The position numbers and the translations under genes are program-made. A stretch of 31,688 nt of DNA from a virus, in IMG/VR virus record IMGVR_UViG_3300030099_003428, positions 1-31,688 of that record, one strand, 5' to 3'. Shown here in pieces: positions 22,496 through 30,900 of the stretch. The notes beneath the pieces are model-generated. The model searched no databases and was not told the origin of the DNA. It was given only the letters and a program-made list of their open reading frames with translations. The stretch's first letter is position 1. Every line of letters starts with the position of its first letter.

Positions 22496-23734
22496 ATGTC
22501 AGAAGAAATTAAAGCACAAGTTGTAGAAAATGAAAATCTATCTACAACTGAAAAAGAAACTGCAGCACTTAAAAAAATAGGTGCTGATATTGGTGAGGAA
22601 ACAATAACCAAAGTTGATTTAAGACAACCTATAAAAGAAGAAACAGATGCCGTTCAAGAGCAAAGCACAGATGAGGTTCCTGTACGCGACGGATCCGAAG
22701 CTAGCGAAGAGGTTCAAGAAGAAAACCAAACGCAGCCTGAAGAGTCTTCCGGAGAAAGTAAAAAAGAAGAGGAAGAAACGCAAGTAACTTTAGAAGAAGT
22801 TATTGAAGAGGAAGAATCAAAGCAAAAAGAGGAACCTAAACAAGAAGCTGAGGTTGAAGAACTAAAGCAAGAAATAGAAGAAGCTGTACAAACATCACAA
22901 GATACAGCTACAGCATTACCAGAAAACATTCAAAAAGTTGTAGATTTTATGAATGAAACTGGTGGAACGCTAGAAGATTATGTAAAAATTAATCAAGACT
23001 ATTCTAGCATGGAAGACTCAACGCTCTTATATGAATATTATACTCAAACTAAATCGCATTTATCAAAAGATGAAATAGATTTTTTAATTGAAGATAATTT
23101 TAGTATAGATGAAGAGATTGATGAACCAAATAATATTAAGCGTAAAAAACTCGCTTATAAAGAAGAAATTGCAAAAGCTAAAAGCTATTTGGAAGATATG
23201 AAGAATAAATATTACGAAGAAGTCAAGTTGGGTTCTAAGTTATCTCCAGATCAACAAAAAGCTATAGAGTTTTTCAATTCCTATAATAATGAACAATCAA
23301 AACAGCAAAAGCTGCAAGAAAAGCAAACTGCTCATTTTAATAATGAATCTAACAAAATCTTTTCAGATGAATTCAAAGGTTTTGAGTTTAAAGTTGGAGA
23401 TAAAAAATATAGATACAATATTAAGGATAAGCAAGAGCTAAAAGATAAACAATCAAACATTTTGAATATATTAAATAAATATATAAATGAAGATAATATG
23501 TTACAAGATGCTAGTGGTTATCATAAAGCACTTTTTGTTGCAGATAACGCAGATGCAATTGCAAATCACTTTTATGAACAAGGTAAAGCAGATGCAATAA
23601 AACAACTTAACGCGGAATCAAAAAATATAAATATGGAGCCACGTAAAGCTGGTATTGTTGAAGCTGGAGGAGTAAAAGTAAGAGCAATTTCTGGTGATGA
23701 TAGTTCAAAGTTAAGAATAAAACTTAAACAATAA
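22496..23734 (+). CDS. Acidic scaffold-like head assembly protein, 412 aa
   Basis: Likely internal scaffold for the procapsid. It lies between portal and capsid genes, the usual scaffold place. Residues 1-140 are almost wholly disordered and Glu-rich, with VPVRDGSEASEEVQEEN as a landmark also seen in other aquatic phage scaffolds. A helical middle follows (about 140-260, VVDFMNETGGTLEDYVKIN ... EEIDFL), then a charged coiled coil, and a basic C-terminus (VKVRAISGDDSSKLRIKLK) suited to docking on the capsid protein's inner face. This acid-to-base layout is typical of scaffolds. No protease motif (Ser-His pair) was identified. It is not proven to be removed during maturation. Confidence 0.72.
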   Translation: MSEEIKAQVVENENLSTTEKETAALKKIGADIGEETITKVDLRQPIKEETDAVQEQSTDEVPVRDGSEASEEVQEENQTQPEESSGESKKEEEETQVTLEEVIEEEESKQKEEPKQEAEVEELKQEIEEAVQTSQDTATALPENIQKVVDFMNETGGTLEDYVKINQDYSSMEDSTLLYEYYTQTKSHLSKDEIDFLIEDNFSIDEEIDEPNNIKRKKLAYKEEIAKAKSYLEDMKNKYYEEVKLGSKLSPDQQKAIEFFNSYNNEQSKQQKLQEKQTAHFNNESNKIFSDEFKGFEFKVGDKKYRYNIKDKQELKDKQSNILNILNKYINEDNMLQDASGYHKALFVADNADAIANHFYEQGKADAIKQLNAESKNINMEPRKAGIVEAGGVKVRAISGDDSSKLRIKLKQ

Positions 23735-23755
23735 TAATTTAAAAATAAAAACAAA

Positions 23756-25204
23756 ATGGCAGCAATAACTCCAACGGCTGGAGCCTCGTTGAATTCAACA
23801 CCAGCTCCGGTTAAACAAACACTGTCTTCTAACTATCTATCATTTACAGGTGGTTCGAATGACTGGTCTCAGCAGTATTTGCCAGATTTATATGAGCAAG
23901 AAGTAGAAGTATTTGGAAACAGATCTATAGCTTCTTTCTTAAGAATGGTAAGTGCTGAAATGCCTATGACTTCTGACCAAGTAGTTTGGTCTGAGCAAGG
24001 TAGACTACATTTATTTTACACAGGTGCTTCTGTAACGAACGCAGGTGTAATTACAATTGCTTCTTCAGGAACTCATGCAGTAAGAGTTGGTCAAACTATC
24101 GTATTAAGCGATAACCAAACTTCTCCTACAGTAATTAAAGCTTATGTTTCTGCAGTAGCATCAGACAATACTACACTAACAGCAATTCCTTATTCAGGAG
24201 GTGCAACAGTTGGTGCTGTATCTGGATTCACAACCGCTGATGATAGTGGTAGTGCAACGTGTGACTTTTTCGTATTTGGTTCTGAATTTAAGAAAGGAAC
24301 TGCGGGAATGTCTAACGCGGTACAGCCTTCTTTCGCTTCATTAACTAACAAGCCAATTATAATTAAAGATAAGTATGAGGTTTCAGGATCTGATACTTCT
24401 CAAGTTGGATGGGTTGAAGTAACAGGAGAGCAAGGACAAACAGGTTACCTATGGTACTTAAAAGCTGAAGGTGACACAAGACAAAGATTCGAAGACAACC
24501 TTGAAATGGCAATGGTTGAAGGTGAACTAGCAAAAGCATCAGGTGGTGTTGACTCAGAACTTGGAACAGCAGGTGCTAATGACACTGCTGGTACTGAAGG
24601 TCTTTTTGCAGCAATTACTGCAAGAGGTCACATTACTACTGGTATTACTGGTTCTTCAGCTACAGATGATTTAGGATCGTTTGATAACATTCTAAAGAAA
24701 TTTGATGCTCAGGGTGCAATCGAAGAAAACATGTTATACATCAACAGAGAAGTAGCTCTAGCGATTGATGATATGTTAGCAGGGCAAAATTCTCATGTAG
24801 CAGGTGGTACATCATTTGGTGTATTCTCTAACAGCGAGGATATGGCACTTAACTTAGGTTTTTCTGGTTTTAGAAGAGGTTCTTATGACTTCTACAAAAG
24901 CGATTGGAAATACTTAAATGACGGCTCAACAAGAGGTATTATTGAAAACGATATAAGAGGTGTACTTATACCAGCGGGTACTTCTACTGTTTATGACCAA
25001 ACACTTGGTAAAAACATTAAAAGACCTTTCTTACACGTAAGATATAGAGCTTCAGCAGCAGATGATAGAAAAATGAAATCTTGGACAACTGGTTCAGTTG
25101 GAGGAAACTTCAGCTCTGATCTAGACGCAATGGAGGTTCACTATCTATCAGAAAGATGTTTAATTACACAAGGTGCTAACAACTTTATGTTATTAACTTC
25201 TTAA
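23756..25204 (+). CDS. Major capsid protein
   Basis: The 482-residue protein after the scaffold, with the A-rich leader AATAAAAACAAAATG, high Ala/Gly/Ser content and balanced codon use, is the best candidate for the main shell protein (HK97 fold inferred). The N-arm (1-40) has TAGASLNSTP and NYLSFTGGSNDWSQQYLPDL. Residues about 45-75 hold IASFLRMVSAEMPMTSDQVV, a helix/strand pair typical of flavobacterial phage capsids. A Thr/Ser/Gly-rich insertion (about 90-165) may be a surface domain. The C-terminal part has LHVRYRASAADDRKMKSWTT and SERCLITQGANNFMLLTS. A strong terminator directly follows, as expected for a heavily expressed gene. Confidence 0.88.
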   Translation: MAAITPTAGASLNSTPAPVKQTLSSNYLSFTGGSNDWSQQYLPDLYEQEVEVFGNRSIASFLRMVSAEMPMTSDQVVWSEQGRLHLFYTGASVTNAGVITIASSGTHAVRVGQTIVLSDNQTSPTVIKAYVSAVASDNTTLTAIPYSGGATVGAVSGFTTADDSGSATCDFFVFGSEFKKGTAGMSNAVQPSFASLTNKPIIIKDKYEVSGSDTSQVGWVEVTGEQGQTGYLWYLKAEGDTRQRFEDNLEMAMVEGELAKASGGVDSELGTAGANDTAGTEGLFAAITARGHITTGITGSSATDDLGSFDNILKKFDAQGAIEENMLYINREVALAIDDMLAGQNSHVAGGTSFGVFSNSEDMALNLGFSGFRRGSYDFYKSDWKYLNDGSTRGIIENDIRGVLIPAGTSTVYDQTLGKNIKRPFLHVRYRASAADDRKMKSWTTGSVGGNFSSDLDAMEVHYLSERCLITQGANNFMLLTS

Positions 25205-25214
25205 TATTTTTACA

Positions 25215-25254
25215 GTAGAGCAGGGCGTGTTTTATCGCCCTAGCTTTACTTTTT
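25215..25254 (+). terminator. Rho-independent terminator after the major capsid gene
   Basis: The outer stem GTAGAGC (25215-25221) pairs with GCTTTAC (25243-25249), including one G-T wobble. The inner stem GGGCG (25223-25227) pairs with CGCCC (25236-25240) around an eight-base loop. T residues follow at 25250-25254. It lies 11 bases downstream of the capsid stop. Confidence 0.88.
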
Positions 25255-25277
25255 ATTAATTTTTATTATATTATATC

Positions 25278-26075
25278 ATGGCAAAAACAAAAAAAGCCGA
25301 AAAGGCTACAGAAACCGTTGAAGCGGTTATGGAACAACCAGCTGTTAAAACAAATAGTTGGGTTATAAAAGATAGAGTATATGCTCTTAAAGATGGATTA
25401 GCTCCATTAACTTATACAGTAAAAAGTTCTAATATATATTATTTTGATGAAGAAAAAGGATATGAAAGAGAACTTAAATACACAAGTAATCAAAAAACTC
25501 CTTTTGTTGATGAATTTAAAGGAGATGCTAAATTAGAACATATAACTTTTGAAGATGGTTTGTTAAAAGTACCAAAAGAAAAACAAACTTTACAAAAATT
25601 ATTATCATTATATCACCCAAACAGAAATAATTTATTTTTTGAATTTGATGCAGAAGCAGAAGCGGAAGATCAATTAGATATGATGGAATTAGAAATAGAC
25701 GCGTTAAATGCAGCAATGAACATGGAAATTGACCAAATGGAGGCAATTGTACGTACACAGGCTGGAAATAAGGCATCTATGATGACTTCTAAGGAACTTA
25801 AACGTGATTTGATTAATATAGCTAAGAGTGATCCTGTTTTGTTCTTAGAATTAGCGAATGACGAAAACATAAATATTAGAAATATGGGTATAAAAGCAGT
25901 TGAAGCGGGAATAATTAAACTATCAGCTGACCAAAGAACTTTTATGTGGGGGTCTAATAACAAAAAATTAGTTACAGTACCATATGAAGAAAATCCATAT
26001 TCTGCATTGACTGCATTTTTCAAAACCGATGATGGTATTGAAATTTATTCAGCAATAGAAAAAAGACTACAGTAA
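25278..26075 (+). CDS. Conserved 265-aa protein after the capsid gene
   Basis: No named function. The N-terminus is Lys/Glu-rich. A beta-rich region (about 26-95) has WVIKDRVYALKDGLAPLTYT and YERELKYTSNQKTPFVDEF. A Pro-Asn-Arg turn leads to an acidic coiled coil (125-160). The C-terminal domain (170-265) is helical, with ELKRDLINIAKSDPVLFLEL and NIRNMGIKAVEAGIIKLS, then WGSNNKKLVTVP. Similar proteins follow the capsid gene in other phages of Bacteroidetes. A head or head-completion protein is likely from position alone. It stands between a terminator and another hairpin, so it may be expressed mainly by readthrough or from its own promoter. Confidence 0.75.
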   Translation: MAKTKKAEKATETVEAVMEQPAVKTNSWVIKDRVYALKDGLAPLTYTVKSSNIYYFDEEKGYERELKYTSNQKTPFVDEFKGDAKLEHITFEDGLLKVPKEKQTLQKLLSLYHPNRNNLFFEFDAEAEAEDQLDMMELEIDALNAAMNMEIDQMEAIVRTQAGNKASMMTSKELKRDLINIAKSDPVLFLELANDENINIRNMGIKAVEAGIIKLSADQRTFMWGSNNKKLVTVPYEENPYSALTAFFKTDDGIEIYSAIEKRLQ

Positions 26076-26083
26076 AGTCTAAT

Positions 26084-26121
26084 TATAGTGAAAGGTCGCT
26101 ATAATTGCGGCCTTTACTATA
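26084..26121 (+). promoter_or_regulatory. Long hairpin between the 265-aa and 234-aa genes
   Basis: TATAGT (26084-26089), AAAGG (26091-26095) and TCGC (26096-26099) pair with GCGG (26107-26110), CCTTT (26111-26115) and ACTATA (26116-26121). One bulged G and one wobble pair are involved, and the loop is TATAATT. The 3' arm is followed by ATAAATATAAAAAATATG, not a T-run. It may mark the end of an RNA, slow ribosomes or act as a processing site; intrinsic termination alone is doubtful. Confidence 0.55.
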
Positions 26122-26136
26122 ATAAATATAAAAAAT

Positions 26137-26841
26137 ATGGCAATAAGCGTAGATACAGTTTACCAAAGAGTACAAGCTATTCTTAATAAAGAAAACCGTG
26201 GTTATATAAGCCCACAAGAATTTAATTTGTTTGCAAATCAAGCACAGCTTGAAATATTTGAACAATACTTTTTTGACTTAAATCAATATGAAAGATTGCC
26301 AAAAAAAGATACTGAATACAGTGATTTAGTAAAAACTTTTAATGAAAGAATAAGTAAATTTAAAAAATCTGCTACTCTTACATACTCAACAAGTTATTTT
26401 ACTATGCCTTCTGATTTACATAAATTAGGAACCGTAATATATAATAGTACTACACCTGTTGAACAAATAGATCAAAAAAATTTATTAGAATATACTCTTT
26501 CACCTTTAACTTCACCCACAACTTCAAATCCAGTATATATACAAAATATTCAAACTACTTCATCAGTATGGAGTATAACTGTTTATCCTACATCTATAAC
26601 TTCTTTAATAACAGCAACTTATATAAGAAAGCCAAATGACGTACAATGGAGTTCTCAAACTGTAGTAGGTAATGCATTATATAACGCTAGCACATCAACA
26701 GATTTTGAATTACATGATTCTGAAGAAATAAATTTAGTTTTAAAAATATTATTATATGCGGGTGTAAGTGTAAAAGCGGCTGACGTGGCTCAATTAGCTG
26801 ACGCAAAAGAAACTAAAAAAATAACACAAGAAAAATCTTAA
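26137..26841 (+). CDS. Probable head-tail connector (adaptor/ring) protein, 234 aa
   Basis: The protein starts with AISVDTVYQRVQAILNKENR, GYISPQEFNLFANQAQLEIF and EQYFFDLNQYERL. This helical N-terminal pattern is familiar from marine phage proteins that sit next to the large tail protein. It continues with a beta-rich middle (YSTSYFTMPSDLHKLGTVIY; SVWSITVYPTS) and a helical C-terminus (LVLKILLYAGVSVKAADVAQ). The layout of helices framing a beta domain, and the place between capsid and tail genes, fit an adaptor that joins portal and tail. The exact ring position cannot be told. There is an A-rich leader, and the hairpin at 26084-26121 stands just upstream. Confidence 0.65.
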   Translation: MAISVDTVYQRVQAILNKENRGYISPQEFNLFANQAQLEIFEQYFFDLNQYERLPKKDTEYSDLVKTFNERISKFKKSATLTYSTSYFTMPSDLHKLGTVIYNSTTPVEQIDQKNLLEYTLSPLTSPTTSNPVYIQNIQTTSSVWSITVYPTSITSLITATYIRKPNDVQWSSQTVVGNALYNASTSTDFELHDSEEINLVLKILLYAGVSVKAADVAQLADAKETKKITQEKS

Positions 26842-26844
26842 TAA

Positions 26845-27951
26845 ATGGCATTAATAACACAAAGCGAAAGAGAATATTACGAAGGACATCAGTTATTTAC
26901 AGGTAATGGTTCAGCAACTACATTTACTTTAACTTTTACGCCACTGCCAACAGCGGAGTCAAAATTTAGAGTATTTATAGATGGCACAGAACAGGATGAT
27001 GATTTACATAGTTATAATTCAAGTACAGGTGTTATAACTTTTACTTCAGCCCCTGCAGACGGTGCCGCTATTAAAGTTCAACTAGAAAACCCTAATACCG
27101 GTAATTATAGATATATATCTTTAGATAATATAGTAAATAATTTTTTAGTATCATATGTAGGAGATGGAAAAATTATTGACAATGCTAGAAAGCTTGACGT
27201 TGTATTTCATACTAAAAGAGCAATACAAGAATTTAGTTATGATATAACAAGAGTTGAAAAAATATTTGAACAAATAGTTCCTGATAGTCTGGTAATACCA
27301 ATGCCGCAAGATTATGTTAATTATGTAAAACTTTCTTTTATAGATGATAATGGGTTAGAAAGAACACTATACCCTGTTAAAGAAACATCAAGGCCATCAA
27401 AAACAATATTGCAAGATTCTGATTCTGAATATATATATGATAATGATGATTCATTATTATTATCAACTAATTCAACCGCTATAGATAATTTTAGCGGTAT
27501 TGAAACAAATGCTGCATTAGGATCCTCAAGTGCTGATGATTACTTTGCGCAAAATCCAACTTATAGTGATAGTATTATAGGGTTTGGTAGAAGATATGGT
27601 AGTAATCCAGAATTGTTACAAGTTAACGGTGTATTTGTAAATGACGAAGTAAACGGACAATTTGGATTTAGTAGTAATCTTGCAGGTAAAACAATAACAC
27701 TGCATTATGTATCAGATGGGCTAGGAACTGATGCAGAAATGCAAATACATAAATTTGCTGAAGAAGCAATATATAAATATATAGCTCATGCTATTTTATC
27801 AACAAAAGCAAATGTTCCAGAATTTATTATAAATAGATTTAAAAGAGAACGAAGAGCTACAATGCGTAATGCAAAACTAAGATTATCTAATATTAAATTA
27901 AACGAACTTGCACAAGTTATGAGAGGCAAGTCTAAGCATCTTAAACACTAA
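26845..27951 (+). CDS. Probable head-tail connector protein with N-terminal beta module, 368 aa
   Basis: The main body (about 88-368) has YISLDNIVNNFLVSYVGDGK, then a region with VVFHTKRAIQEFSYDITRVE and PQDYVNYVKLSFID. This is a frequent phage pattern 'SLDxIxNNFxVxYVGxGKxI ... DVxFHxxRxxQExSYD ... PQDYVNYVKLxxID', assigned to structural connector proteins. The C-terminus is a basic helix (FKRERRATMRNAKLRLSNIK). Residues 18-81 form a separate beta module (FTGNGSATTFTL ... TGVITFTSAPADGAAIKV) that is related to one in the large fibre (residues 655-714 there). A connector carrying such a module may display it outward. It is spaced three bases from the gene before and four bases from the next. 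Confidence 0.68.
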   Translation: MALITQSEREYYEGHQLFTGNGSATTFTLTFTPLPTAESKFRVFIDGTEQDDDLHSYNSSTGVITFTSAPADGAAIKVQLENPNTGNYRYISLDNIVNNFLVSYVGDGKIIDNARKLDVVFHTKRAIQEFSYDITRVEKIFEQIVPDSLVIPMPQDYVNYVKLSFIDDNGLERTLYPVKETSRPSKTILQDSDSEYIYDNDDSLLLSTNSTAIDNFSGIETNAALGSSSADDYFAQNPTYSDSIIGFGRRYGSNPELLQVNGVFVNDEVNGQFGFSSNLAGKTITLHYVSDGLGTDAEMQIHKFAEEAIYKYIAHAILSTKANVPEFIINRFKRERRATMRNAKLRLSNIKLNELAQVMRGKSKHLKH

Positions 27952-27955
27952 TTAA

Positions 27956-30900
27956 ATGCCAGAAATAAAAAACGTCTTCCTGCGAGGAAGAATGAATAAA
28001 GACCTCGATGAGAGAATCATACCTGAAGGTGAATACAGAGATGCTGCAAATATTCAAATTTCTAGTACTGAATCAAGTGATGCTGGAACTGTTCAAAATA
28101 TATTAGGAACAAGATATGCTAATTGTACTTTAGATTCAACAGGTAAAGCCTGTGCGGATCCCGCTACTTATACAACTACATATGGAATAGGTGGAAATTG
28201 TGTTGGTATTGTTGAAAATACAGAAACTGAAAAAGTATACTTATTTGTTAAGGGAACATCGGTAAATGCTATTATTGAATTTGATGAAAAAACATCATTG
28301 TCTGTTCCTGTTTTAGTAGATTCAAGAGATGAACAAAATAAAGTTTTAAAATTTACTAATAAAATAACTGGAATTACAATAATTCAAAACTTTTTAATAT
28401 TTACTGATTTTGATAATGCAGAGCCAAAAATAATTGATATAGGAGATAGTTCGTTATTTAAATCTGGTTCTTTAGACAGTAATGGTAGAGCACAATATAC
28501 AGCAACTACACAAATTAATTCAGCAAACTTTATAGAATCAGATATTACTTTAATTAGAAAAAAACCATTAAATGCGCCTAAATTAGCTTTTACATTTAAT
28601 AGCACAACAGATCCAGGTAATACTTTTTCAAGCAGAGTAGATGGTACTGAAATATATAAAGACAAATTTGTTAGATTTGCTTATAGATGGAAATTTACAA
28701 ATGGTCAATATTCTGCATTTTCTCCTTTTACAGATCCTGTATTTTTTCCAAATAATGCAAAGGAATATGATATATCAGAGGGGCATAATAAATCTATGTT
28801 TAATAATTTAATAGGCGCTAAGCTTGTTAATATTGAACATGGTAAAGCTGCTACTAATAGTAATGCTGAAATAGTTAATAATATTAAATCTGTTGATATA
28901 TTATATAAAGAATCAAATAATGAAAATATTTATTTATATAAAAATATAAAAGTTGCTACTGTAGAAGCTGCTTATCAAACTGGAATTGATATTTCAAAAC
29001 CAAGTAAAAAATTAGTATTGCCAAATGATCAATTATCAAGAGCATTTGATAATGTTCCTCATAAAGCTAAAGCTTTAGATGTTGTAGGTAATAGATTAAT
29101 TTTTGGAAATTATATTGATGGATTAGAATTAGAAGATTATACGCCTTCATTTACAGTTAAGCTAGAAGATAGAGAAGATTTAAATAGTGAAGATTCAAGA
29201 AAATATTTAGATTCTAATGGGGATGAAGTATCTATTACTAGCACAACTAGTATTAAAGATACGGCAACAGTAAAATCAGGTAGAGAATATCAAATAGGTG
29301 TTGTTTTTGAAGATGAATATGGTAGACAAAGTCCTGTAGTAACAAATGAAACAGGATTTATAAATGTTCCTTTTCATACCGGAGTATTAGCACAAAATAT
29401 AAACGGTTCTATAGATACAGGAGTAGACGATGCAAATTACGGTAAAAGATTTAATATTGTAAACACATCAGCCGCACCTACAGATAGTAGAATAAAAAAA
29501 TTCAGATATTATATAAAGTCTTCTTCAAATAATTTTAATAATATAATGGTTGAAGATGTTAAAAAAGATTCAACAGATGCTAATACATTATATTTAGTTG
29601 TTCCTTCTTATGAAGTTAATAAAGTATCTGAAGGGCAATTTTTAATGCTTAAAAAAGGATTAGGTAGTGATACTCCTTTAGCTAGTAATGCCGTAGTAAC
29701 TACAAACACACTTTATACACCTTCTGATTTTAAAGTAAAAGTATTAGATATAATTTCTAATAAACCAGATAATATTGCAGCAACAGAATCTTTTGATGAT
29801 AAATTTTTTATTAAAATAAAAAGTAATGCTTATGTATTATCAGAGGTATTTAATAAACAAGGATTAGCAGGTTCAACTGGAGAAATAGCTGAGTCTGCGT
29901 TTGTATATGGAGAAACAGAAATACCAGAGTTTCCAAGATTATTTTTAGGAGAAACTCAAGAGCCGCATGAAAATGACTTTTATCAATATTATTTTAAAGA
30001 AGGAAAAATATTTGAAGTTAAAAGATCGGTGCCATCAGGATATACTGTTACTACAACTTTTCAAACAGCTAGTTTTAGTGGATCACCTAACGGACAAAGT
30101 TTTGTTACATTAATTGGTTCAGGAGACACATATACTAATGATAGTAATAGAGCATTAGGGACACAACCATATATTGACGCTACTGGAACTGTAGAAAAAG
30201 TTGAAGTAAAATTTGCAAATAACTTTCCAACAGATTTTAAAATAACATATACAAATTCTGGAACAGCATCTAATGGAAGCCCTGCTGTTTTTGAAACTAT
30301 ACCTGAAGATGAAGTTTTAGATGTATATTTTGAAACTAGTGAAACGTATAATATAGGCGACTGGACAAGAAGCCAGGGTTATAATTTAAATTTTCATAAT
30401 GCTTTTGCAATGGGTAATGGCGTTGAGTCAAGTATTATAGCTGATGATTTTAATGAAGATAGAATAGCTAATGGAGTAAAAGTTTCAACTATAACAGAAG
30501 AAGGATATAGTCAAAGTACTAAATCATCTAGCTTAATATTTTCAGGAATATTTAACTCTGAAACTAATATAAATAAATTAAATGAATTTAATACAACATT
30601 TGATATTGTTAAAGATTTAAATCCAGAGTATGGTAGTATTCAAAAACTATATACAAGAGATACTAATTTAGTAGCTTTATTAGAAGATAAAATATTAAAT
30701 ATACAAGCAAATAAAGATGCTTTATTTAATGCTGATGGTAGCGTTAATTTAATAGCTAATAATAATGTATTAGGTCAAGCAATAGCCTTGTCAGGAGAAT
30801 ATGGTATATCTCAAAATCCTGAATCTTTTGCTGTTTATGGCTATAATATATATTTTGTTGATAGAGCAAGAGGAGCTGTATTAAGTTTAATAGGTCAAAG

